Source: Clostridia bacterium (lineage in GTDB: Bacteria; Bacillota; Clostridia; DUPQ01). From it: 5,391 nucleotides of DNA. A program made the position numbers and the translations under genes. The first letter of the stretch is position 1, and each line of letters starts with the position of its first letter. Under the pieces are notes generated by a model. The model was not told where the DNA came from and ran no database searches. It saw only the letters and a program-made list of their open reading frames with translations. Location: contig JAUVJE010000161.1 of assembly GCA_030592355.1 (NCBI GenBank), positions 1 to 5,391 of the forward strand. The letters run 5' to 3'. Of this stretch, positions 1 to 5,391 are shown piece by piece.

Positions 1-576
1 CACCAGGCAACTCTACTGGGTTCTTTTTTTAAGGATGAAGAACTTGATAAAATTTATACAAGCAAACTTAGAAGGACTAATGAAACCGCCGCCCTGGCCT
101 TGCCCGGAAGAAAAAACGAATTTATAAGAAAAATAGAACTTAATGAAATCAATGGCGGAGATTGGGAAGGCTTAGAGTGGACAACTTTAGAGGTGAAGTG
201 GCCTGATCAATATCATAAGTGGATAGAGGAACCTCATTTGGCGTGTCTTCCAAATGGCGAAAACGTACAGGAGCTTTATACAAGAAGTGTAAAGGCTCTG
301 AATGATATTGTCATGGAGAACAGAGATGACAGTACAATTGCCATTTTTTCCCATGGCACGGTGATTAAGGCAATAATTGCTTATATTCACGGTCTTCCAC
401 TGGAGGCACTGAAGATTATTGCATGGTATGAGAATTCATCTGTCACGAAAGTCATATATGAAAATAATGCATTTTCACTTGAATTTTACGATAATCATAA
501 GCACCTTCCAAATTCAGTTAAAACCGTTGCCAATTCCCCATGGGGCAGCAGTATGAAACTCACATGCAAATACTAA
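1..576 (+). CDS. Histidine phosphatase family protein (phosphoglycerate-mutase-like), 5' end missing
   Basis: The reading frame is open from the first base and ends at TAA 574-576, giving 191 visible codons; the true start lies left of the window. Members of this superfamily remove or transfer phosphate through a phosphohistidine intermediate, usually in the cytoplasm. The N-terminal RHG motif with the nucleophilic histidine is not in the window. Visible family signatures are IYTSKLRRTNETA (visible codons 18-30), matching the 'SxLxRAxxTA' segment with a phosphate-pocket arginine; NGGDWEGL, matching the 'GxWEG' segment; FSHGTVIKAI with the second catalytic histidine at visible codon 118; and a late NSSVTKVIYENN segment like the usual 'N.S.T.l.y' strand. 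A TTG at position 100 could be read as a start, but that would drop the conserved arginine segment, so it is not the start. The substrate cannot be told; such proteins include cobalamin-pathway phosphatases, sugar-phosphate phosphatases and broad-specificity enzymes. Family is confident, exact function is not. Confidence 0.88.
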   Translation, partial: HQATLLGSFFKDEELDKIYTSKLRRTNETAALALPGRKNEFIRKIELNEINGGDWEGLEWTTLEVKWPDQYHKWIEEPHLACLPNGENVQELYTRSVKALNDIVMENRDDSTIAIFSHGTVIKAIIAYIHGLPLEALKIIAWYENSSVTKVIYENNAFSLEFYDNHKHLPNSVKTVANSPWGSSMKLTCKY

Positions 577-622
577 ATTCTCTGCATACGCTATTTAATC
601 GAATTTACTAAAATGTAAACAA

Positions 623-637
623 TTTATTAATAATAAA
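623..637. repeat. AT-only inverted repeat (7-base arms, 1-base centre)
   Basis: TTTATTA (623-629) is the exact reverse complement of TAATAAA (631-637), with a single central A. It lies about 50 bases after the phosphatase stop codon. Having only A and T, it would be a weak RNA hairpin and is unlikely to be an efficient terminator. It may be a protein-binding site or simply a chance match in AT-rich DNA. Confidence 0.35.
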
Positions 638-710
638 CGTAAAAGCTCACTCATACCGGATTCTGCATTATAATAATGGAGTGAAAATTATATTAAAAAG
701 CCCCTTATAA

Positions 711-739
711 TTGAAATTTCAGCCGGGGTAATGTATATT
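711..739 (+). promoter_or_regulatory. Candidate sigma-A promoter for the oxidoreductase-RNase J operon
   Basis: TTGAAA at 711-716 (5 of 6 matches to the -35 consensus) is separated by exactly 17 bases from TATATT at 734-739 (5 of 6 matches to the -10 consensus). Transcription would start near 746, leaving a short leader of roughly 27 bases before the ATG at 774. Orientation, spacing and distance all suit the operon that follows. This is read from sequence only. Confidence 0.6.
712..721. promoter_or_regulatory. Perfect 10-base palindrome overlapping the -35 box (possible operator)
   Basis: TGAAATTTCA at 712-721 equals its own reverse complement and covers five of the six bases of the candidate -35 box, so a dimeric repressor bound here would block RNA polymerase. 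The symmetry does not extend outward (T711 against G722). I cannot assign it to a known regulator, and a 10-base AT-rich palindrome can arise by chance. Confidence 0.3.
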
Positions 740-762
740 TATTAGAGAATTTTACTATTAGC

Positions 763-767
763 GAGGT
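763..767 (+). promoter_or_regulatory. Ribosome binding site of the oxidoreductase gene
   Basis: GAGGT at 763-767 lies six bases before the ATG at 774, a normal spacing. It supports that ATG as the start, in agreement with the Rossmann motif beginning only nine residues into the protein. Confidence 0.7.
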
Positions 768-773
768 ATTACA

Positions 774-1847
774 ATGAAAAAGTTGAATGTGGCAATACTG
801 GGCCAGGGCAGAAGCGGTTGGAAAATACACGGGGTTTCAGTATTGAATGCACCGGAAAAGTTCAATCCCGCAGCCATTGTCGATCCCATAGAATCCAGAC
901 GCGAAAAAGCAGCCGCAAGGTATGGCAAAAATATTGATACATACGCGGATTACAAGGAAATCCTCGATAGAAAAGATATCGACCTGGTCATCAACGCTAC
1001 TCCAAGTCACAGGCATGTTGAAACCACACTGGACCTTTTCGCCCATGGATTTAACGTGTTGTGTGATAAGCCTCTTGCAAGAACAGCTGGCGAAGTCCAG
1101 CTCCTGATAGACGCAGCTAAGAAAAATAATGTAGGATTTTACATTTTCCAGCAATCCAGATTTGCTGCATATTTCACAGAAATCAGAAAAATCATAGAAT
1201 CAGGCGTCCTCGGAAGGATTGTTCAGATCAGCATATCCTTCAATGGTTATTCCCGCAGATGGGACTGGCAGACCGTGCAGGCTTTTAATGGCGGCAATCT
1301 GCTCAATACAGGACCTCATCCTATGGACCAGGCCCTTCAGCTGTTCGGCGACGGCTACCCGGAAATCAAGTGCTTTATGGACAGGGTAAACACATTTGGA
1401 GATGCCGAAGACTATGTGAAAGTAATATTGTCAGGTAAGGGGAAACCGGTTATAGACGTGGAAATCTCATCGTGCAAGGCTTATAATCCATTCCTCTACA
1501 ACATTCAGGGTTCAAAGGGCGGCCTTACAGCTACTATGGACACTGTTAATTACAAGTACTTCAAGCCTGAGGAATGTGAAGAGCAGCATCTGATAAAAGA
1601 ACCACTTGAGGATGAAGCGGGCGAACCCACATATTGTTTTGAGAACATCAAATGGCATGAGAAAGAGTGGAAGCTTGATACAGAGAAATTCGGAACGTTT
1701 GCACTCATGACGGGAAAGTACTATGATATGCTTCATGCCCATATAACAGAAGGAACCGAGCTTGTTGTTACATCGGAACAGGTAAAAAAGCAAATTAAAG
1801 TAATTGAGGAATGCCACAGGCAGAATCCACTTAGTAAATTTGTTTAG
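774..1847 (+). CDS. Gfo/Idh/MocA family NAD(P)-dependent oxidoreductase
   Basis: This 357-residue cytoplasmic protein has the usual length and two-domain plan of the family, whose members mostly oxidise or reduce sugars, inositols or related polyols. The N-terminal Rossmann domain (about residues 1-120) opens with the dinucleotide loop GQGRSG (10-15). Asp37 sits at the end of the second strand, a position that in the family usually binds the ribose of NAD, suggesting NAD over NADP. CDKP (97-100) is the counterpart of the family's 'EKP' motif and contains the conserved Lys99. In the C-terminal substrate domain, GPHPMD (180-185) matches the 'GxHxxD' motif with the catalytic-type His182 and Asp185, and GDAEDY follows about 30 residues later. 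No signal peptide or membrane segment is seen. It is the first gene of a close-packed set, with a promoter at 711-739 and 18 bases before the next gene. The substrate is unknown: neither neighbour is a sugar enzyme or transporter. Confidence 0.93.
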   Translation: MKKLNVAILGQGRSGWKIHGVSVLNAPEKFNPAAIVDPIESRREKAAARYGKNIDTYADYKEILDRKDIDLVINATPSHRHVETTLDLFAHGFNVLCDKPLARTAGEVQLLIDAAKKNNVGFYIFQQSRFAAYFTEIRKIIESGVLGRIVQISISFNGYSRRWDWQTVQAFNGGNLLNTGPHPMDQALQLFGDGYPEIKCFMDRVNTFGDAEDYVKVILSGKGKPVIDVEISSCKAYNPFLYNIQGSKGGLTATMDTVNYKYFKPEECEEQHLIKEPLEDEAGEPTYCFENIKWHEKEWKLDTEKFGTFALMTGKYYDMLHAHITEGTELVVTSEQVKKQIKVIEECHRQNPLSKFV

Positions 1848-1850
1848 ACT

Positions 1851-1857
1851 AAAGGAG
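1851..1857 (+). promoter_or_regulatory. Strong ribosome binding site of the propeller-like gene
   Basis: AAAGGAG at 1851-1857 stands eight bases before the ATG at 1866. The stop codon of the oxidoreductase gene is only three bases upstream of it, so no separate promoter fits in the 18-base gap. It fixes the start codon and argues for co-transcription. Confidence 0.8.
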
Positions 1858-1865
1858 TCATTTTA

Positions 1866-3536
1866 ATGGAAGAAACAAAGAAAAAAATCGGAATTAAGAC
1901 AATTCTCAAGAAATATGGATTTTATATCGGTATAACTTTAATTATAATTATATCAATAATCGTACTTTCCAGCGATAATAAAACCAGCTACAGCGGTGAT
2001 ATCAGTTACGACCAGCCTGTATATTACATCACCGGCAATAACCTTTATATTAAGGAAAGGGGACGGGACGAGGTTCTGATCAGTGCAACAATGTTTCAGG
2101 ATTTGGAAGCCAGAAGCAAAGAAGACGCATTGGCGGCGGTTCTTATTAGCAAGGACGGCGAGTACCTGTATTTCTTTGAAAACATAGAAATTAAGGACAG
2201 CGGACTTAATGGCGATTTCTGTGTATTTCACAAAGGAAGAAAAAGTCTGATTGAAGAAAATACAGGAATCTATTTCGCCGTATCCGATGATAATGCCACA
2301 GTAGCTTATATCAAACCCAATTATGGTGTTGAGGGTGGTACAGGGTATGAAAATATCAGATATGATTTGTATACCTATTCAGCAAAAAATGGAAAAGATT
2401 TGGTAGAAAGCGGAGTGGAGCCGGCATGGTTCACATTGTCCGGTGACGGAAAAAGCGTAATTTATACAAAAGACTATGATGCTGCCACGGATACATCTTC
2501 TCTATACCTGTTCCAGGCTGGGAAAAGTGAATTAATAGATAAAAACATGTTTTTCTATGGAGACTATGTGCCTAAAGGGTCTTATAGGCAAAACTGGCCG
2601 AAAACTAATTTTGACGCTTCGAGACTCATCTATGGAAGAAGGTTGGAATATGGCGAAATGGCCAAAGTGTACCTGTATTCCAATGGGGTTGCTTCATTGC
2701 TGGGCGAAGACGTACTGCAGATTTTTACTGATGAAAATCTTGATACCGCGCTGATAGTTCATAATTACAGTTACGAAGCATTTACGGGGGACATGACAAG
2801 AATAAATCTTGGTTCTCTTGCCAGGGAAGAAATTGTCTCGGATGTATGGGGGTTGGCTACGGTTTCCGTTGCTTTGACGGTTGATTCCGAGTTCTTGGAT
2901 TTAAACTTATATTTTAAAGATTATGACGAGGTAATCAATGTTGCCGACCTATGCATGATGACTGAAAGCGGTGAAGAAATTGTCTTGAATGCCACCGATG
3001 TAATCAATGTGCAATTTTCAGATGACTACAGCAAAGTATACGGACTTGATTATTATGTACCGGAAGAAGGGGGCAGACTGATTAAAGCAGGATTCTCAGA
3101 CGGTAGTTTTGAGCGGCAGAAGTTTGATGAGAATATCAAAGAGTTTACCATATCAGAATCAGGCAAATATGTTGTTTACCTTTTGGATGAAGATTTATTC
3201 TACATAGGTGAAGACAATGAGAAAGTGCATGTGGATAAAAACGGCATTGAAACTTTCGGCGTTCTTCCAGGTGATGAAAAAATGTACTTCTTCAAGGAGC
3301 AAAGTCTGGGAAGCGGGAACGCATATATCATAGAGCTAAATAAAAAGAGCGATGTACAGATGATTGCTGAACAAACGCATTATTGCTGGGATTTCGGCGA
3401 CGGCAACCTGGCGTTTCTGACGAATTATGATTTTGGAACCAGTACAGGAAGCATGTACATAACCAATGGTGAAGGTAAATATGAATTGATAGTGGAGAAT
3501 GTGGAGCTTCCTCTCTTCTTCAACTATATACAATAG
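1866..3536 (+). CDS. Uncharacterised membrane-anchored protein with beta-propeller-like (WD40/TolB-type) repeats
   Basis: I do not recognise a named family for this 556-residue protein. The N-terminus has a lysine-rich head (Lys 5-7, 11, 15, 16), then one strongly hydrophobic segment (about residues 18-34), which predicts a single anchor with the tail outside. There is no cysteine after it, so it is not a lipoprotein; an uncleaved signal anchor is most likely. The remainder is acidic, rich in Tyr, Asp and Gly, and has recurring segments of the form 'S-D/E-x-G/D-x-x-hydrophobic-x-Y', such as SKDGEYLYF (about residue 93), SDDNATVAYI (137), SGDGKSVIY (191), SDDYSKVYGL (385), SESGKYVVYL (430) and PGDEKMYFF (468). 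These resemble beta-propeller blades of the WD40-like/PD40 (TolB) kind, and seven to nine blades seem possible. Role unknown: candidates are a cell-surface scaffold or a ligand-sensing domain. No enzyme motif is evident. It lies between the oxidoreductase and RNase J genes in a close-packed operon. The fold is an inference from repeat pattern only. Confidence 0.8.
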   Translation: MEETKKKIGIKTILKKYGFYIGITLIIIISIIVLSSDNKTSYSGDISYDQPVYYITGNNLYIKERGRDEVLISATMFQDLEARSKEDALAAVLISKDGEYLYFFENIEIKDSGLNGDFCVFHKGRKSLIEENTGIYFAVSDDNATVAYIKPNYGVEGGTGYENIRYDLYTYSAKNGKDLVESGVEPAWFTLSGDGKSVIYTKDYDAATDTSSLYLFQAGKSELIDKNMFFYGDYVPKGSYRQNWPKTNFDASRLIYGRRLEYGEMAKVYLYSNGVASLLGEDVLQIFTDENLDTALIVHNYSYEAFTGDMTRINLGSLAREEIVSDVWGLATVSVALTVDSEFLDLNLYFKDYDEVINVADLCMMTESGEEIVLNATDVINVQFSDDYSKVYGLDYYVPEEGGRLIKAGFSDGSFERQKFDENIKEFTISESGKYVVYLLDEDLFYIGEDNEKVHVDKNGIETFGVLPGDEKMYFFKEQSLGSGNAYIIELNKKSDVQMIAEQTHYCWDFGDGNLAFLTNYDFGTSTGSMYITNGEGKYELIVENVELPLFFNYIQ

Positions 3537-3539
3537 GAG
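3535..3539 (+). promoter_or_regulatory. Ribosome binding site of RNase J, overlapping the upstream stop codon
   Basis: AGGAG at 3535-3539 shares its first two bases with the TAG stop (3534-3536) of the propeller-like gene and stands only four bases from the ATG at 3544, rather short spacing. Ribosomes finishing the upstream gene would release on top of this site, so translational coupling is likely. Confidence 0.65.
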
Positions 3540-3543
3540 ATAA

Positions 3544-5205
3544 ATGAAAAAAAAGAATAAATTGAGGGTTATTCCCCTTGGCGGAGTACAGGAAATTGGA
3601 AAAAATATAACTGTATTCGAGTACGGGGAGGATATTGTAGTCGTAGACTGCGGAATTATTTTTCCTGAGGATGATATGTTGGGGATTGACGTTGTCATAC
3701 CCGATTTCACATACCTTATCGAAAATATGCATAAAATAAAAGGCCTTGTTTTAACCCATGGCCACGAAGACCATATCGGAGCCGTGCCATATTTTCTAAA
3801 AGAAATAAATGTTCCTGTTTTTGGAACTGCACTTACCCTTGGTCTGCTGGAATATAAGCTGGAAGCCCATGGATTGATTGACAGCACATCGCTCAATGTA
3901 GTAAAAGCTGCCGATACCATTAATTTAGGCTGTTTTGAAGTTGAATTTATCAATTCGAATCACAGTATAGCGGATTCCATGGCATTGGCAATAAGGACGC
4001 CTTTAGGAATAGTCATACATACATCAGATTTTAAGATTGATTATACTCCCATTGACGGAAATCCCATGAATCTACGGAGAATTGCGGAATTGGGGGAAGA
4101 AGGCGTGCGGCTTCTTTTGGCAGACAGCACAAATGTTGAAAAAGATGGATTTACAATCAGCGAGAGGGTGGTCGGGGAATCTTTTGAGGCTATTTTTTCA
4201 AAAGCAAAAGGACGAATCATAGTTGCTACTTTTGCTTCAAATGTTCACAGGGTTCAGCAGGTAGTTAACGCGGCTATAAAATTTAATAAGAAAATAATTG
4301 TATTCGGGCGCAGCATGCATAATGTTATGAGAAAATCAATGGAGCTTGGGTATTTAAAGGTTCCGGAAGGAACTTTAATAGAACCCGAAGATATGGATAA
4401 GCATAAATCTAGTAAGTTGGTTTTTATCGCTACAGGCTCGCAGGGAGAGCCAATGTCGGCTCTTAGAAGAATGGCTATGGATACTCATAGGAAAGCAGAT
4501 ATACAAGAAGGGGATTTGGTTGTTATTTCGGCTTCTGCCATTCCGGGAAATGAAAAACCAATCAATAAACTGATTAACGGACTACTGAAAAAAGGCGCAG
4601 AAGTTATCTACGAGTCTATAAGCGAGATACATAGTTCAGGGCATGCATGCAAAGAAGAACTCAAACTCATCCATAATCTGGTGCGTCCTGATTATTTTAT
4701 GCCTGTACACGGCGAATTCAGACATTTGAAAAGACACGGCGATCTCGCCCATTCAATCGGAATGAAAGAAAAAAATATATTTATAATGGAAAAAGGGCAG
4801 GTGCTTGAAATCAGTGAGAAATATGCAGCTGTTAAAGAAGAAGTTACAAGCGGGTATCTAATGGTTGACGGCCTTGGCGTCGGTGATATCGGGAATGTCG
4901 TATTGAGAGACAGAAGGCATTTGTCTCAGGATGGGCTCATAACAGTGGTTGTAACCGTCGAAAAGGCAAGCGGGGAAATTATTGCCGGACCGGATATCAT
5001 CACACGCGGATTTGTGTATGTAAAAGAATCAGAGGAATTGATTAACGAAATAAAAGACAGAACTTTCAATGCTCTCAGTAAACATGATTTGAGTGCTCTT
5101 GATTTCAATTCCATGAAGAATATAATCCGCAGGGAATTGCGGGAATTTCTTTATAAGAAGACTAAGCGGAGACCGATGATACTGCCAATTATCATGCAAA
5201 TCTAA
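3544..5205 (+). CDS. rnj: Ribonuclease J (metallo-beta-lactamase/beta-CASP RNase)
   Basis: RNase J is a zinc-dependent cytoplasmic enzyme with endonuclease and 5'-to-3' exonuclease activity, central to mRNA turnover and rRNA maturation in Firmicutes. The 553 residues match the usual length (about 555 in Bacillus subtilis RNase J1). The metallo-beta-lactamase core starts at once (LGGVQEIGKN, 12-21). HGHEDH gives metal ligands His72, His74, Asp76 and His77; further ligands are His140 (NHSIADS) and Asp162 (TSDFKID). The beta-CASP part includes ATGSQGEP and the segment IHSSGHA with His363 and His367; PVHGEF supplies His389. These fall one or two positions before the equivalents recalled for the B. 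subtilis enzyme, so the active site is intact. The C-terminal domain (from about 440) is present and ends with the typical TKRRPMILPIIM tail, so the protein is complete. The ATG is chosen because the conserved core begins about ten residues later and a ribosome binding site precedes it. Whether it is the J1 or J2 type cannot be settled here, so I use the general symbol. Confidence 0.97.
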   Translation: MKKKNKLRVIPLGGVQEIGKNITVFEYGEDIVVVDCGIIFPEDDMLGIDVVIPDFTYLIENMHKIKGLVLTHGHEDHIGAVPYFLKEINVPVFGTALTLGLLEYKLEAHGLIDSTSLNVVKAADTINLGCFEVEFINSNHSIADSMALAIRTPLGIVIHTSDFKIDYTPIDGNPMNLRRIAELGEEGVRLLLADSTNVEKDGFTISERVVGESFEAIFSKAKGRIIVATFASNVHRVQQVVNAAIKFNKKIIVFGRSMHNVMRKSMELGYLKVPEGTLIEPEDMDKHKSSKLVFIATGSQGEPMSALRRMAMDTHRKADIQEGDLVVISASAIPGNEKPINKLINGLLKKGAEVIYESISEIHSSGHACKEELKLIHNLVRPDYFMPVHGEFRHLKRHGDLAHSIGMKEKNIFIMEKGQVLEISEKYAAVKEEVTSGYLMVDGLGVGDIGNVVLRDRRHLSQDGLITVVVTVEKASGEIIAGPDIITRGFVYVKESEELINEIKDRTFNALSKHDLSALDFNSMKNIIRRELREFLYKKTKRRPMILPIIMQI

Positions 5206-5243
5206 CCTGATAAATTAATTTTCAATCATCACCTGACTCAAAG

Positions 5244-5272
5244 TGGAAAATCAGCCCTCCGCTATTTTTCCA
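5244..5272. repeat. Interrupted hairpin in repeat copy 1
   Basis: TGGAAAA (5244-5250) pairs with TTTTCCA (5266-5272). After a 2-by-2 mismatch, AGC (5253-5255) pairs with GCT (5261-5263), closing a five-base loop CCTCC (5256-5260). On the other strand the loop reads GGAGG, a Shine-Dalgarno core. It is the only hairpin near the RNase J stop that might slow or end transcription, but no T-run follows the stem, so it is not a standard terminator. Confidence 0.6.
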
Positions 5273-5286
5273 AATATATCGGAAAG

Positions 5287-5315
5287 TGGAAAATCAGCCC
5301 TCCGCTATTTTTCCA
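5287..5315. repeat. Interrupted hairpin in repeat copy 2
   Basis: This is an exact copy, 43 bases on, of the structure in copy 1: outer arms 5287-5293 and 5309-5315, inner arms 5296-5298 and 5304-5306, loop CCTCC 5299-5303. The outer arm ends 11 bases before the candidate -35 box at 5327, so DNA or RNA structure, or a bound protein, could influence that promoter. Confidence 0.6.
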
Positions 5316-5326
5316 AATATATCGGA

Positions 5327-5356
5327 TTGACGTGGGCTGGTTGTTTATGTTACTAT
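5327..5356 (+). promoter_or_regulatory. Candidate extended -10 promoter for a gene beyond the right edge
   Basis: TTGACG at 5327-5332 (5 of 6 matches to the -35 consensus) is followed after 18 bases by TACTAT at 5351-5356 (4 of 6 matches), which is preceded by TG at 5348-5349 with one base between, the extended -10 arrangement. Transcription would begin near 5363. A frame opening at ATG 5369, with further in-frame ATGs at 5372 and 5381, is still open at the window end, but it has no ribosome binding site and only seven codons are visible, so I do not call a gene. Confidence 0.5.
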
Positions 5357-5391
5357 TCATACATCAAAATGATGAGCGGGATGAGTAAGCC

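Larger units (their letters stand above)
577..773. other. Intergenic spacer between phosphatase and oxidoreductase genes
   Basis: This 197-base AT-rich spacer separates the phosphatase gene from the downstream operon. I see no GC-rich hairpin followed by a T-run, so there is no clear intrinsic terminator for the phosphatase gene. Inverted repeats present are an AT-only palindrome with 7-base arms (623-637), a 6-base pair TCACTC/GAGTGA (647-652 and 679-684), and the 10-base palindrome 712-721. A perfect TATAAT lies at 669-674, but the bases 17 upstream (646-651, CTCACT) are a poor -35 box. The better promoter is annotated separately at 711-739. I see no small open frame with a ribosome binding site. 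Confidence 0.6.
5240..5325. repeat. Two perfect tandem copies of a 43-bp unit
   Basis: Bases 5240-5282 and 5283-5325 are identical over all 43 positions. Identity fails one base to the left (C5239 against G5282) and after one further base on the right (A5283/A5326 match, A5284/T5327 differ). The array starts 34 bases after the RNase J stop codon and ends one base before a candidate -35 box. The period is close to four turns of DNA, so proteins bound to both copies would lie on the same face. Each copy holds an interrupted inverted repeat, annotated separately. The period and absence of a spacer/repeat pattern rule out a CRISPR array. Confidence 0.97.

Noticed and set aside
100..576. A complete phosphatase gene starting at the TTG at position 100
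   Set aside because: The same frame is open back to base 1 and encodes the conserved arginine segment of histidine phosphatases upstream of 100, so the gene is cut by the window edge and does not start there.
604..637. Terminator of the phosphatase gene
   Set aside because: The inverted repeats here (604-608 with 615-619, and 623-637) are AT-rich, short, and not followed by a T-run.
669..674. Second promoter based on a perfect TATAAT
   Set aside because: The bases at the proper -35 distance (646-651) match only 3 of 6 consensus positions, and perfect -10 boxes are common by chance in DNA this AT-rich.
837..1154. Reverse-strand open frame of 105 codons inside the oxidoreductase gene
   Set aside because: It is fully antisense to the Rossmann domain, whose motifs are clear on the plus strand, and has no family features of its own.
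3336..3953. A 205-codon reverse-strand open frame across the boundary of the propeller-like and RNase J genes
   Set aside because: It lies opposite two well-supported genes, has no recognisable motif, and its composition fits an antisense shadow.
5244..5272. Intrinsic terminator of the RNase J gene
   Set aside because: The T-run is inside the stem rather than after it, and the stem is interrupted and mostly A-T. It might pause polymerase but is not a standard terminator.
5240..5325. CRISPR array
   Set aside because: The two copies are directly adjacent with no unique spacer between them, so the structure is a tandem duplication.
5369..5391. Start of a gene at ATG 5369
   Set aside because: Only seven codons are visible and there is no ribosome binding site in front, so the start cannot be supported from this window.

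Overview
The window looks like chromosomal DNA from a low-to-moderate GC Gram-positive bacterium, most likely a clostridial Firmicute. The evidence is AT-rich spacers, strong purine-rich Shine-Dalgarno sites, sigma-A-like promoter boxes, and a full-length RNase J of the Bacillus/Clostridium type. This placement is an inference from sequence character and one marker protein. All genes read rightward.

Layout: (1) positions 1-576 hold the C-terminal part of a histidine-phosphatase (phosphoglycerate-mutase-like) gene whose start lies left of the window. (2) Positions 577-773 are an AT-rich spacer with a good sigma-A-like promoter (711-739), whose -35 box overlaps a perfect 10-bp palindrome. (3) Positions 774-5205 hold three tightly packed genes, probably one operon: a Gfo/Idh/MocA-family NAD(P)-dependent oxidoreductase, an unrecognised membrane-anchored protein with beta-propeller-like repeats, and ribonuclease J. 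The gaps are 18 and 7 bases, and the Shine-Dalgarno of RNase J overlaps the stop codon of the gene before it. (4) Positions 5206-5391 are non-coding as far as visible. They hold two perfect tandem copies of a 43-bp unit, each able to fold into an interrupted hairpin. One base later comes a promoter-like -35/extended -10 pair that would drive a gene beyond the right edge.

How the genes work together: RNase J is a housekeeping enzyme of mRNA turnover and rRNA maturation. The oxidoreductase probably acts on a sugar or polyol, substrate unknown. The propeller protein is probably outside the membrane. No shared pathway is evident, so the common feature is likely co-transcription. No CRISPR array, tRNA, rRNA or complete mobile element is visible. 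The least ordinary part is the right-hand end, where tandem hairpin repeats sit directly against a promoter; this may be a regulatory array or the left end of an insertion element. I see no convincing novel multi-gene system in the window.
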